Shown piece by piece: positions 31,975 through 43,625 of a DNA stretch of 64,000 bases. The DNA is taken from NCBI GenBank assembly GCA_036924085.1, contig JAVGWX010000018.1, forward strand, positions 19,833,464 through 19,897,463. The letters are read 5' to 3'. This DNA is from Ariolimax columbianus (taxonomy: Eukaryota > Mollusca > Gastropoda > Stylommatophora > Arionidae). Made by a program: the position numbers and the translations under genes. The notes under the pieces are model-generated. The model was not told where the DNA came from and did not search any database. It worked only from the letters and a program-made list of their open reading frames with translations. Each line of letters opens with the position of its first letter. Position 1 is the stretch's first letter.

Positions 31975-32523
31975 TCAAGTCATCCCATAATCGATGAGAT
32001 CGTTGGGGCACACATGAAGATACCTCCACAAACCCACGCCACCCCTCTCTGTCAGCTGCCACTGGCTGTGCCTCCTCTGGTCTGAGATTGGTCCATTCTT
32101 TTATGTTGTTCTCCCATCTCTTTTTGGGACGACCTCTTTGCCGTTCGCCTTGCACCTTTCCGTGCAGGATCGCATTTGCAAGACTGTTTAATCTCGATAT
32201 GTGATCGTACCAAGTGAGTTTCTGTCTTTTAACCATTGCCAAGATATATTCAAAAGGCCCTATTGCTGTTTTAATTCTTTCTCGTATTTCCTTCTTTGTA
32301 ACTCGGTCTTTGAATGTGACGTTTAGAAGTCTTCGTAAATGTCTCATCTCTAAAACCCGTTATCCTCAACTGCAGGTCAGCGATAATTATCCATGTCTCA
32401 CAAGCATAGAGGAATATTGACAGGACTAGTGTACACATTAATCTGATCTTCGTGGATATGTCTTGCCAGATTTTGTTAAGCTGTGCAAGTGCCACTATTA
32501 TCTGTGCTATTCTGGCCAACACC
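31975..32523 (-). pseudogene. LINE-D RT C-terminal fragment, minus strand
   Basis: ACETWIIIADLQLRI, then in the next frame RHLRRLLNVTFKDRVTKKEI, WYDHISRLNSLANAILHG, RGRPKKRWENNIKEWTNLRP. It matches the end of LINE-D at 54.5-55.0 kb almost codon for codon, with one frameshift near 32345. It ends with DDLS, the same C-terminus. Confidence 0.85.
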
Positions 32524-32734
32524 TAATACTTAGATTCTTCGTCACTGACAATTGATTTGTTCTTGATAAATTCAAAAAGGTTTCTACACAAAGTTCATGA
32601 ACTTCATAAAACGTTTTCCTGCTGGATGTCTAGGTAAATTTTTCTTTCCAAATTCAGGATTTTCTTTTACCTATAACCATTTTATTAAAATAGATTGTTT
32701 TGGAATATATATAGTTATCCAGCAGAAAGGTAAA

Positions 32735-33005
32735 GGTAAAGGTCAGTCCCATGGCAACAATTACCGTCGGGGATGAAGATAATCTTCATGTTCAAAGCCA
32801 CAGTCTATGTGAGGTGAGGGGGATAGTTCCCTTCCTTGAATGTTTTTAACATTTCCCAACTCATATGTCAGGTACCCATTTACAGCTGGGGCGACTGGAG
32901 GAGCATCGTACTAGGCACAAATCACAGTCCTAATTTTTGTTGTCTGTCTGTGAATTGGAACTCTGGCATGTTGTAAACCTCATTCTAGCAGGCCAGCTCA
33001 CTGTT
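32735..33005 (-). mobile_element. SINE-4 copy, minus strand
   Basis: Aligns with 10811-11095 over its length (CAACTCATATGTCAGGTACC and flanks). A 28-bp minisatellite starts at its head end. Confidence 0.6.
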
Positions 33006-33290
33006 ACCCAGGAGGATTCTTCCAATGCACCTTACCCAGGAGGATCCTTCCAATGCACCTTACCCAGGAGGATCCTTCCAATGCACCTTACCCAGGAGGA
33101 TCCTTCCAATGCACCTTATCCAGGAGGATCCTTCCAATGCACCTTATCCAGGAGGATCCTTCCAATGCACCTTACCCAGGAGGATCCTTCCAATGCACCT
33201 TATCCAGGAGGACCCTTCCAATGCACCTTACCCAGGAGGATCCTTCCAATGCACCTTACCCAGGAGGATCCTTCCAATGCACTTTTTCCA
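33005..33290. repeat. 28-bp minisatellite
   Basis: About ten copies of AGGAGGATCCTTCCAATGCA plus CCTTA(C/T)CC, each with a BamHI-type GGATCC. Open in all plus-strand frames, hence the apparent proteins at 32937-33617; these are repeat artefacts. Confidence 0.9.
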
Positions 33291-33427
33291 AAGAGAATCA
33301 TGGCCAACCTTCTAAAGATGTTTCAGGATGTATATTCCAACTGTAGCCCACTACCAGAGAAGTGTTGTCAAGAGGTACTTACCGGTGCGTTCTTTCCGTG
33401 TCCAAGCACCACGTCATATAGCGTTCT

Positions 33428-33940
33428 CTGTCCCAGTGCTTCAAAAAAAGCACAGTCCAGTGGATACCAGCCCACTGCAACATTCCAGACAACGAGGAGG
33501 CAGACAGACTCACCAGAGAGGGAGGAATGCTGCAGCAGAGTGATACAGAAATCACATACAATGAGACAAAAGCATTCATCAGGGCAAAATGGAAAGAAGA
33601 CCAACCTGGCCACATAGAAAACGATGCCTACCATCAACTCTCCAGGTGAGAACAGGTGATAATTCTCCGGCTACGCACAGGTGACAACAGACTTAGATAC
33701 CATCTGTACAACAAGTTCAAGAATGGCACTACGGACCTTTGTGCCTGCGGCACAGCCCCAATGAATGCAGAACATGATTTTCAGTCCTGTCCACTGTAAA
33801 GCGACAAAAGAAGTAGCATTTGGCAACAGCCAGTATCCTTCCACGAGAAGCTGTACAGAAGCATACAGAGCCTTGAGTCGACTGCTGCCTTCGTTGGAGT
33901 CACTGAAGTTGAGATCTGAAGATGAACAAGGAAGAAGAAT
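33428..33940 (+). pseudogene. LINE-B RNase H/knuckle fragment
   Basis: Starts within RNase H (CFKKSTVQWIPAHCNIPDNE-like), through HIENDAYHQLSR, TTDLCACGTAPMNAEH and FVGVTEVEI, to a stop and a GAAGATGAACAAGGAAGAAG tail. Frameshifts break it. A diverged sister of 27.6-28.5 kb. Confidence 0.8.
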
Positions 33941-34397
33941 GTAGCGTTCATCCAGTTTTTAATGAATTGAATTGCTTTGTCATTCGCCTTCAGCATGTCG
34001 CTCTCGTCACATGTATATCGCACTGCATTTACATGTATCGCCATCTGAGAGACCTCTATCTCTTCATGTTCTTCCTACATTGTTATACGCCAGTTTGAAG
34101 TCTTGTCTCCCACAGTAAGAAGTGTAAGTGATGTCCAGGGGCAGGTTTCTCCTGAAGCTGAATCCTGTATCATTTCATGCCATAAGTAAATGTGACGACT
34201 TTCAGGGCTTGACTGTATGTGTTTTGTTGATTTAAGAAAACTATGCCTGGACTTGGGATTTGCCCGGAATTATTAACTGATCTCAGAAAGAGTGGCTTCC
34301 AACAGCTACATCATTTTTATCAATTTTGTAGGTCACAAGATTAACGTTTTAGAGTTTGAGTGCTTGCCACTCACAGTGGAGGAAAATGGTTTGTGCG
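33941..34397. other. Stretch without a supported gene
   Basis: Only short open frames; no domain recognised. Confidence 0.4.
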
Positions 34398-35050
34398 TTG
34401 TTTTGTTAGGCTACCAAGTTTACAGATTGATTAATGTGTTTCCTTCGCTCAGCTAAATTAAAGTGTTTATGTGTTTTGTTAATCTACCCAGTTTACAAAA
34501 TAATTATTGTGCTTACCTCACTCAGTTAATTGACAGGGTTTGTATGTTTTGTTAATCTACCCAGTTTACAAAATGATTATTGTGCTTCCGTCACTCAGCT
34601 AAATGACAGGGTTTGTGTGTTTTGTTAATCTATCCAGTTTACAAAATAATTATTGTGCTTACCTCACTCAGTTAATTGACAGGGTTTGTGTGTTTTGTTA
34701 ATCTATCCAGTTTACAAAATGATTATTGTGCTTCCGTCACTCAGCTAAATGACAGGGTTTGTGTGTTTTGTTAATCTATCCAGTTTACAAAATAATTATT
34801 GTGCTTACCTCACTCAGTTAATTGACAGGGTTTGTGTGTTTTGTTAATCTATCCAGTTTACAAAATGATTATTGTGCTTCCGTCACTCAGCTAAATGACA
34901 GGGTTTGTGTGTTTTGTTAATCTATCCAGTTTACAAAATGATTATTGTGCTTCCGTCACTCAGTTAAATGACAGGGTTTGTGTGTTTTGTTAATCTACCC
35001 AGTTTACAGAATGATTATTGTGCTTCCCTCACTCAGTTAATTGACAGGCT
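34398..35050. repeat. 73-bp minisatellite with alternating unit types
   Basis: ACAGGGTTTGT recurs at 34533, 34606 and 34679 (73-bp period), about nine units. Two variants alternate: one with AATAATTATTGTGCTTACCTC and TTAATTGAC, one with TGATTATTGTGCTTCCGTC and TAAATGAC. This forms a 146-bp higher-order unit over at least six units. Confidence 0.85.
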
Positions 35051-35059
35051 TATGACCAG

Positions 35060-35230
35060 GTCACTGAGCTCCCAGTTTTCCCAACTGTAAACGGGTACCT
35101 AACTTTTAGAGAATACTAGGTAACATGGATGAAAACTGATCATCACACTCTGTAACGCTGAAGAAATAACATAATGAAGTCCCCAACACTTCATCCCCAT
35201 CAACGATATCTAGAACGTGACTTATCTTTA
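35060..35230 (+). mobile_element. SINE-4 copy
   Basis: CCCAACTGTAAACGGGTACC and CACTTCATCCCCATCAACGA with a CTTATCTTTATAT end, as in other SINE-4 copies. Diverged. Confidence 0.4.
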
Positions 35231-35563
35231 TATTTCTGTGGTGGCCATTTTCATTTTTTATTCTATAATCTCACCTTCTCTTTTCCTTGTGGGTCACACT
35301 GTGAGGCCTGCTTGGCAGCATTTTTGTGAGCCGCCTTTAGAGAATGCTGTACTTAAAGTTTATTTCTGCTTGTTTTTATATAAGGATGTTCTCCTACTAG
35401 TGACAATCACATCATGTTCAGCTGTCGGTATGGAAGCTTGTTGATTATATTATGTTTCGAGCTTGGTCTTATAATATAGTCTGTTGTTGCATCTGCTACA
35501 TCTGCATCAGCGAACTCTGTGAATCTGTACTGACCATAACCATAACCACCAACCAAAAGTCAT

Positions 35564-37164
35564 CCATCAATAATTCTTCTTCTTCTTCGTTCGTTCTCAA
35601 TCTCCCGCTACTAAACCCTGAAAGGGCTTAAGTAGCAGAATGTAGTCCAGAGAACGGAATGCGTTGTGTTGTAGTTTACAGCTTGACTGCGATATTTGCA
35701 CCTTTCGGTATAACACATCCGACTTCTGCAAGCATTTTTTTAGTACCGGGTTAGCATTCCCTCTTCGATCCCTTCTCCTTAGCCAGTCTGCCCTGCTGCA
35801 GCCTGTTATTCAGGATCACCGTGTGGAGGTGTAGAAAAGTCTTGGCAGCTCTTGTTCGCTGGCCCTGATACTAGCAGTCAGCTATGGGTCACTGGCCCTG
35901 ATGCTAGCAGTCAGCTATGGGTCGCTGGCCCTGATACTAGCAGTCAGCTATGGGTCGCTGGCCCTGATGCTAGCAGTCAGCTATGGGTCGCTGGCCCTGA
36001 TGCTAGCAGTCAGCTATGGGTCGCTGGCCCTGATGCTAGCAGTCAGCTATGGGTCGCTGGCCCTGATGCTAGCAGTCAGCTATGGGTCGCTGGCCCTGAT
36101 GCTAGCAGTCAGCTATGGGTCGCTGGCCCTGATACTAGCAGTCAGCTATGGGTCGCTGGCCCTGATACTAGCAGTCAGCTATGGGTCGCTGGCCCTGATA
36201 CTAGCAGTCAGCTATGGGTCGCTGGCCTTGATACTAGCAGTCAGCTATGGGTCGCTGGCCCTGATACTAGCAGTCAGCTATGGGTCGCTGGCCCTGATAC
36301 TAGCAGTCAGCTATGGGTCGCTGGCCCTGATACTAGCAGTCAGCTATGGGTCGCTGGCCCTGATGCTAGCAGTCAGCTATGGGTCGCTGGCCCTGATGCT
36401 AGCAGTCAGCTATGGGTCGCTGGCCCTGATGCTAGCAGTCAGCTATGGGTCGCTGGCCCTGATACTAGCAGTCAGCTATGGGTCGCTGGCCCTGATACTA
36501 GCAGTCAGCTATGGGTCGCTGGCCCTGATACTAGCAGTCAGCTCTTGTTCGCTGGCCCTGATACTAGCAGTCAGCTATGGGTCGCTGGCCCTGATACTAG
36601 CAGTCAGCTATGGGTCGCTGGCCCTGATACTAGCAGTCAGCTATGGGTCGCTGGTCCTGATACTAGCAGTCAGCTCTTGTTCGCTGGCCCTGATACTAGC
36701 AGTCAGCTATGGGTCGCTGGCCCTGATACTAGCAGTCAGCTATGGGTCGCTGGCCCTGATACTAGCAGTCAGCTATGGGTCGCTGGCCCTGATACTAGCA
36801 GTCAACTCTTGTTCGCTGGCCCTGATACTAGCAGTCAGCTATGGGTCGCTGGCCCTGATACTAGCAGTCAGCTCTGGTTCGCTGGCCCTGACGCTAGCAG
36901 TCAGCTATGGGTCGCTGGCCCTGATACTAGCAGTCAGCTCTGGTTCGCTGGCCCTGACGCTAGCAGTCAGCTATGGGTCGCTGGCCCTGATACTAGCAGT
37001 CAGCTCTGGTTCGCTGGCCCTGACGCTAGCAGTCAGCTATGGGTCGCTGGCCCTGACGCTAGCAGTCAGCTATGGGTCGCTGGCCCTGACGCTAGCAGTC
37101 AGTAATGGGTCGCTGACCACTGCAGCTCATGCGCTGCTCATCATCTTGATCCCCATCAATCATT
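35564..37164 (-). mobile_element. SINE-2 with a 1.25-kb internal minisatellite
   Basis: TSD CCATCAAT(A/C)ATT at 35564-35575 and 37153-37164. The minus-strand 3' end (CTTCTTCGTTCGTTCTCAAT) is at the left; the core GTATAACACATCCGACTTCT is at about 35708. The 5' part near 37130 (CATGCGCTGCTCATCATCTT) is shared with 51.7 kb. Between them one 33-bp word has expanded to about 38 units; the 51.6-kb copy has about one. Confidence 0.8.
35862..37112. repeat. 33-bp minisatellite, ~38 copies
   Basis: Unit CTATGGGTCGCTGGCCCTGA plus TACTAGCAGTCAG. Because 33 is divisible by three, two frames stay open throughout (repeats AGPDTSSQLWV and LALILAVSYGS), giving 417- and 421-codon frames at 35852-37105 and 35901-37166. 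These are not considered genes: there is no splice, promoter or non-repeat domain, and the SINE context explains them. Variants TACTAG/TGCTAG/CGCTAG and TCTTGTTC/TATGGGTC occur in runs, as expected from unequal exchange. Confidence 0.92.
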
Positions 37165-37353
37165 AAATGCAGCCGACTCCTTTGAGGGAAACCTGAATTC
37201 ATAATTTTGCAGAGGCTGTTTCAGTAGCAAATGTTTTACATATCTGGTTACTAGCCTCATGCACAACCCACTTCAGTTGTCTTTTCCATATGCTTGGAAG
37301 ATTACAGCAATCATATTATTTTTAACTCAGGTGTACCACTACAGATGGCCATG

Positions 37354-37945
37354 TATATGTTCTTAGTCGACCTGTAGTTCTTTAGAGATGGATGCCCCTG
37401 TGCAGGTCCTAGCTCTGGTAGGAGCTGGATGTAGCTGGGAGAAGGATTTCCTGCTTAGCGTGCTAGGCTTGAGCAGCTTAATACTCCACTACATTGGTAT
37501 ATGGGCTGTGGAGGGTGGTTAACTGATGTGAGATTCTGTCTTAATAGACTCAAACACTAGTGAAAAGTAAAACCGCAGCCTGTTAGGTGCCATCTATGCT
37601 GCTCTACGAAGTCAAATTGGGTGTAGCTACAGATGAAGACGACCGTGTTGTAAAAGCCCAGAGCAGACGCGAGACCCGGAAATCCCTAACAGCGAGAACA
37701 CCATCACCTTCTACAAACCGCGTGTGCCCGATATCTAGCAGATGTTTTTGTGCCCGCATTGGCCTGTTCAGCCACATGCGCACCCACACCCAACAGGGAA
37801 ATCTGTGACAAGGATGATGTCGGCGGTCCTCATCGACAACGATGGACAGCTATTATGCTGCTCTAAACAAACCAACCATGGCTGGTGTTATGCCATGTCA
37901 CACAGTTAGTCACCTCTTACGACCTGCTGTCTGTGGGGCAGTGGT
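37354..37945 (+). repeat. Dispersed repeat R1, copy 2, split by a LINE-C tail
   Basis: Same ordered words as 30805-31125. The text CATCTATGCTGCTCTA is interrupted at 37606 and resumes at 37854 with TATGCTGCTCTAAACAAACC. Confidence 0.7.
37595..37865 (+). mobile_element. LINE-C 247-bp 3' fragment with 12-bp TSD
   Basis: TATGCTGCTCTA at 37595-37606 and 37854-37865. The body encodes SRRETRKSLTARTPSPSTNR, then VCPISSRCFCARIGLFSHMR and THTQQ: the arginine-rich linker and C-terminal C2H2-like finger of LINE-C. It is followed by about 45 bp of 3'UTR containing CTCATCGACAACGATGGACA. The frame (37587-37808) is intact, so this is a relatively recent insertion. Confidence 0.85.
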
Positions 37946-38465
37946 GCTATTCTTGTCCTTGTCATACACAATGACCATGGTGAACCACTCAGATAATCAT
38001 GGATATGACATCCGCAAATTTGAGAAAAAAACCAACAGGAAAGTGGACTGGATGAATTTCAAGGCTCTACTGTAAATCCTATATAGAGACTGTAATTCTT
38101 TCAATATTTTCGGTCTAATGTTTTTTTTCACCTTATTCACTAGTAATATTTACTGTACGTTGTTTATAGACATACAAGCTTTTAGATGTTATTTCTTTGT
38201 TCTTGCCATTGAGCATTAATTAAGTGTTATATTTGTAACTTTATTATACAAATATACAATTTTCTGTAGAACTGCAATTGTATAATTTTTATTTTTTTTC
38301 CCCCAATAGTCATGTGTTTTGACACGACGACCAATTTCATTACAGAATAATCTTTCCGTTAATGTTTTGCATGATCTTTATTTTTCCATCCAATTTGTCA
38401 TGCCAGTTTGTTTATGTCTTCCTCTGCCTCTCTTGCCCTCAATCTTTTTCATCATTACAAGATTT
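37946..38465. other. AT-rich stretch without a supported gene
   Basis: The first 60 bp may continue repeat R1. The remainder has only short frames. Confidence 0.4.
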
Positions 38466-38469
38466 TCAA

Positions 38470-39480
38470 GTTGATAAAAACATAAACAGCACTCAGTAAC
38501 TACACAAATTTTGTTCGAGTAGTCAAAATGCCATTTATTTTTCTATATAATCTCCTACAACGTTTATGCACTTATCCCACCGTTTATGTAATGCTTGAAA
38601 AGCTTCTGCATAGAAAGATTTTTCAGTATGTCGGAACCAATCCAGGACAGCCTGTTTCACACTTAGTCGGTGATGCTGAAATACTGACCTCCCAGGAATT
38701 TTTTAGGGGCCAAAGCACGTGGAAATTGCTTGGAGCGAGGTCTGGACTGTAAGGTGGATGTGGCAATACCTTCCAGGCGAGTTGCTGCAGATGGCACATA
38801 GTGTGGCGAGCCGTATGTGGTTGAACATTACCTTTGCAGGAGCAGGGTGCCCTCTATGACCAAACTAGGTGGTTTTTTCCGTAGACTGTTATGCACATCA
38901 ATCAAAATATGTATGTGCTTTTCACTGTTGATAGTGACACGATGGGATAGAAAATCAACATAAATTATGCCCAGAAAACACCCACCATCACTTTACCCAC
39001 AGACTCAATTGTCCGAAACTTTTTGGGTGGTGGTGATTGCATATGCTTCCACTGCTTGGATGCTCGTTTTGATTCAGGAGTTTAGTGATGCGCCCAGGTT
39101 TCGTCACATGTAATGAAGGGATTCAAAAAGTCGTGCACTTCCATGTCAAAACATTCATTCAATTCAGTGCAGGCTTGAACTCTTCTCTGTCGGTCAAAAG
39201 CAAAAAGCTGTCTTGGCACCCAAGGTGCACTAACCTTCCAAAAAAGCGAATGTTCATGAAAAATAGTGTTCACATACCCAGAGAAAGACGATTTTTGTGC
39301 AATTTTGCGACAGATTATGTGTGGTTATTCTAGAATAAGGCATTCCATAATCTAGATTTTCACGTGGTGGATTGAAAGCCACCACGACCAGGATCATCAC
39401 CAATGGATGTACAGTCTTCTCTAAAACGTTTACACAATTAAAATGTCTTACTGTGGCTGAGTGTCTCATTGCCATATTGT
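38470..39480 (-). pseudogene. Mariner-type transposase relic
   Basis: Minus strand, N to C: VSAPWVPRQLFAFDRQRRVQ, FLNPFITCDETWAHH (first catalytic Asp, CDETW, in 39082-39273), ESKRASKQWKH, KVMVGVFWA, then HPPYSPDLAPSNFHV (second Asp region, about 38745). The spacing fits a mariner DDD/E transposase. Many stops and frameshifts; inverted terminal repeats were not identified with certainty (GGGTGTTCAAATCAAACTGG, minus strand, near 39735 may be one end). Confidence 0.8.
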
Positions 39481-39744
39481 GATTGCAGGCTTCTGTAAAT
39501 TTCCATAAGTTTCAGGCATTTTTTCACAAGAAACTCATCACAACACGCTTTTCTATGCAGGTACTAACAATGTTGTCCGCCATTTTTATTTATCTGTCAC
39601 GTAACTGGCCCTTGGTAAGTGGGCCACCTAGCAGTAATAGGACACAAGTGCCCCTAACTAATGATAGTAATTCCAGTACGCTATTACCCATTCAGGTAGA
39701 GCTAGAACAAAAAGTCCCAGTTTGATTTGAACACCCCTTGTATA

Positions 39745-41785
39745 AAATTAATACAACTCAATAAGTACATATAAGTATTCTGGCTGTAATTTTGTCTTGT
39801 CCCTGGGCTGTTACTGAGCCATGCCTGTTTATATTATTATAGACTATTGACCTTCATTACCACCACAGCTTACATTTGTTTCATTGATTTAAAAGTACTT
39901 TAGTGGCTGGCTTAGCCTGAGAAATCACATATTTTATTTTAATAAAATACACAATTCAGTAGTAAACACAAATAGACCAACAATGTTCATAAAGTAGAGG
40001 AAATTTAACATTTTGAATTTTTATCTTGTCAAAATCAGTTATGGTGTTGATTCATGGTGCCAGCTCAACGTCAGTATATGTAGGTAAACAATATTCTTCG
40101 TGCAATCATATAATCATATGGCCATAACTCATGAAGAGAATGACAGAAATATTCAAACGACCTAGTTAGAACTTGTCTTGTCAAATTATTTTTTTTTTAA
40201 ATGAGATCATTCATATTTTCATAATTTTGTAGTCATGTCCATTGCTAGGCTAAAAAAATGTATTCCGTGGATATAGAGAAATGATCATATGCCCATAACT
40301 CGTGGAGGGACAGACATAGCAATTTTATATAAGTTGCGCTAATCTACAAATCAGTCATACAATGTTTGTAATATTTCAGTTTATTGTCTCTCCATTTGCG
40401 AGGTGCTGTCTTCAGACATATACACAAACTTTCAGAATATACAACTGGTTTTTACATAGACCTTAGAATTTGTTGAAGGAACTATATTGATCTTCATTGA
40501 ATTGTACCTCATATTCAATCAATTGTGGTGTTTTTTTACAAATATAGTCCGCATTAATCTTCTCATAGTAGTTTTTTTTAAGAAATATCTTCATTTGACT
40601 TTCTAGCTGTCCACAGCTGATGTAATTTTCATCTCTGTAACCAAATTTATGTTGCTGCAAGCAATTTCTCTGTTTCAATGCTTTCTTCAAAGCTGTATTT
40701 CTACTACTGTCTTTGTTTGTTCCATTTGAATCCTTATGTGGTCTCAAATTTTTCATCAGCCGTTACTTTTCTTAATTGTCTCCTTTATGTGAGGCACACA
40801 GGTTTCAACCACAGACATAAATGTTTTTATTTATATCATGCAGTTTTTTCTCTCAATAATTTTACCTTGAAACTGTTACTAAGCATGTAGTGTAATCTAT
40901 TATGTTATATTGTGGCTTTTTTTCCTCTTGTTTAATCTGCTAGTGTTTTGGTTCTTTCTTTGAATTTTTTTTTTCCAAAGAGGGGAAGTGGGATAATAGA
41001 GAAAGGATTTATCCTTAATCAGTTTTCTGATTTTATGTGATTTTTCTTTCCTTCATTTATCTGGTTATCTTAAGTTCTCTTGTTAATTTATCTGTTTTTG
41101 CTAGGTTTTCTATTGTGTCTTTATGAATTTGCTATTTTGTATGAGGTTTATTGTGCATTTATCTGCTATTGTTGTGTTGTTTTGTTTTTGACTTTAAAAT
41201 GTGTATGCATTAATTGCTTTTTTACATTTATAATTGTTTGAATTGTTTCGTTAATCAAAATGTTTGTTTTGTAATTTCATTTTTTTTTGTTACACATTTT
41301 TATTTATTTTATTTTTACAGAATGTTTGTTTAAACCATTCATCAAAATTATTGTTAACTTGTTTGTTTTGTTCTGTAGTTACATTTCTCAACAGCAATTC
41401 TGTCCATATTTGTAACTTAACACAACATCAACAAAAGAACGAACACCAATGCTCTTTATAAAAACCCAAATATACTCATAATTCAATGCTGTTGTAATAG
41501 TGCCTTAGTATTGCCCTTTGTAGCGCATGTTGTCTCTAATTTTTCATTTAATGCAAAGTTTTGTATGCAATAACTCAAGTGTAATTTTCTCAGAGTAAAC
41601 AGAACGATGCGTAAATGTATATCTTACTATGTTTCCTTATTGTTAAATGTTATGTCTTCACATTAGTAGGAGTATTTAGCTAGAAAAGTTGCCATAAATA
41701 ATTGGTACTCATCATCATCATAAACATCGCTATTGTTTTAATTCACATCGGATCGATTTGTGTGGATGATATCAACCGTCTTGGC
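39745..41785. other. 2-kb AT-rich stretch without a supported gene
   Basis: Only short, low-complexity frames. Two segments near 40105 and 40285 share ATCATATG(G/C)CCATAACTC, a diverged duplication of about 60 bp. Nothing else recognised. Confidence 0.45.
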
Positions 41786-41789
41786 CAGA

Positions 41790-41960
41790 ATGTACGAGGA
41801 TCAGTCAGTAAATAGGTCGCATTTGGTTTTTAAAAAGAACTTAATGCAATACGATTATTATTACATTTTCAATGTTACTTGTTTCTCAAAATAATTTCCA
41901 CCAAAAATTGATACACTTGTCCCGTTCTTTTATCAGTGCTAGGACAGGCCCATTTGGTTT
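41790..41960. mobile_element. Possible mariner end fragment
   Basis: ACGAGGATCAGTCAGTAAAT resembles a mariner-type inverted terminal repeat, followed by sequence with no open frame. No matching second end was found. Confidence 0.3.
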
Positions 41961-42106
41961 ATTATGTGCACTTCAGTCAGTCATCTGGGTTCCCACCGTA
42001 AGCATACTTTCTGGAAATGTAATTGATCACACATTATACTGTAGGCTAAATCTTGTGCACATTCATGCAGTTACTACACTGTGTATCGTTACCGATCTGT
42101 CAGCTT

Positions 42107-42375
42107 GAATCATCTCCCAAATAAATCATATTCAACAAATTGAAGATAGGTGGCACCGACGAATGCCCGTGTGGTACCGGGAAAATGACCACTGAGCATT
42201 TGCTGCAAAACTGCCCGACATACGAGGACCAGAGAGAGCAGATGCGGCCATCACCAGTGGCAACACTAGACAAGCTCTATGGCAGTGTCGACAGCCTCAG
42301 GATGACGGCTGCTTTTTTTGAAAAAATAAATGTTACTGTCCCACTGGGTACGATGAAGAAGAAGAATCATCTCCC
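42107..42375 (+). mobile_element. LINE-A 3' fragment with 12-bp TSD
   Basis: GAATCATCTCCC at 42107-42118 and 42364-42375. The body encodes KLKIGGTDECPCGTG, TTEHLLQNC and the C-terminus, ending at GATGAAGAAGAAG. The LINE-A stop codon is altered here (TGTCCCACTGG), so the frame reads into flanking DNA (42140-42520). Confidence 0.88.
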
Positions 42376-42736
42376 CCACCCACCACAAAGATACTTTTAT
42401 TGCAATATGAACAGGACGGCCAGCAATTTTTTAGCGTCCTTGAGAAAATTTATTAACCCAGTTATGCACTGCTTTACGCAACAAACAGATCTCACCGTTA
42501 CAGAAAGCATTACTTTATGAATATTCTTTGCAAAAAGTCCTTTTGGACGTTGCTTCCACCTAATGACACTTTTAGAAAATACCAGCTTCATTTATCAGCT
42601 ATGCCATTACAGTTTGTGACCTGCTTACTATCGAACTTAGGCCTTGCCTTAATTGCTGCTCTTTCACCTTGGAGGTGTAAATGCCTTTTCTCATTCTTGT
42701 GGCTTATAGTTGCTTTAACCCTCATTTAGTCACCTC

Positions 42737-43625
42737 TTAACCCTTTACAGTCCAAATTGTCCATTGCAGTCAACTAGAGCGGCACAACTCACAGTCCAAT
42801 TTATCTTGATTCACATGTCACATATCAACCATATCTTATTAAACAATTTTAATTTTAGTTTTAATGACTTTTTTGTTGTTGTTGACCTTGAAACACATAA
42901 AATGACTGTTCTTGTCTTGAACATTAAGTCTAACATCTTATAACAAACCTAACTTAACATCTTTAAACTGGCTTAGAAGACTCTGCAAAGTCTGTATATT
43001 ACCAGTTTCATTAACATTTCCTTGTTCTAAAAGCTATGCACATCCAATCTATTCTTAAATGCATTGATTGTCCCTGCCTCCACTATTTTCTGTGGCAATG
43101 CATTCCAAGAATTTACCACTCTCTGACTATAAAAATATTCCCTAATATCTAATCTGGACCTTTGTTTGGTTAATTTGTAGCTTTGCCCTCTTGTTTTTGT
43201 AGGTGGTTGAATTTTGAAAACCTTGTTATAGTCTAATTTATCCGTTCCTCTGATCATCTTATAAACCTGGATTAAGTCACCTCGAATTCTTCTCTTTTCT
43301 GGACACCATAGGCCAGTTTTTCGGAGTCTTTCCTCATAACTGTAATTCTGGAATCTCACTATCATCTTTGTCGCTCTTTTGTGTATCCTTTCCAGCATGT
43401 TTATATCTCCTCTACGATAAGGACTCCACACCTGTACACAGTACTCCAATCTAGGTCTAACTAATGCTTTATACAGTTTGACTATCACTTCCTTGCTCCT
43501 ATGTTTAATATTTCTTTTCATCAAACCTAACATTGCATTTGCCTTTTTAACTCCTACATGGACTTGCTTACTTGATTTACCTGTATTATCTATTATAACC
43601 CTTACATTGGACTGTAAAGGGTTAG
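42737..43625. mobile_element. piggyBac-like MITE split by a CR1 fragment
   Basis: Left TTAACCCTTTACAGTCCAA (42737), right TTGGACTGTAAAGGGTTAG (to 43625): a 15-bp perfect inverted repeat with TTAA/TTAG flanks. 42741-42914 aligns with the 222-bp MITE at 22.24 kb; the remainder up to about 43600 is a minus-strand CR1-like LINE. Confidence 0.7.
43020..43575 (-). pseudogene. CR1-like RT C-terminal fragment
   Basis: An open 168-codon frame (43027-43533) reads VIVKLYKALVRPRLEYCVQV, LERIHKRATKMI, EERLRKTGLWCPEKRRIRGD, VVNSWNALPQKIVEAG and NAFKNRLDVHSF. This is the RT thumb and C-terminus typical of CR1/L2-group LINEs. Upstream HVGVKKANAMLG extends it to about 43575. Good frame retention suggests modest age. 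Copies: 24.5 and 61.8 kb. Confidence 0.85.

Noticed and set aside
32937..33617. 226-codon protein
   Set aside because: Mostly the 28-bp minisatellite fused to an out-of-frame LINE-B fragment.
35852..37166. 417- and 421-codon open frames
   Set aside because: They are two readings of a 33-bp minisatellite inside a SINE; unit length divisible by three explains the openness.
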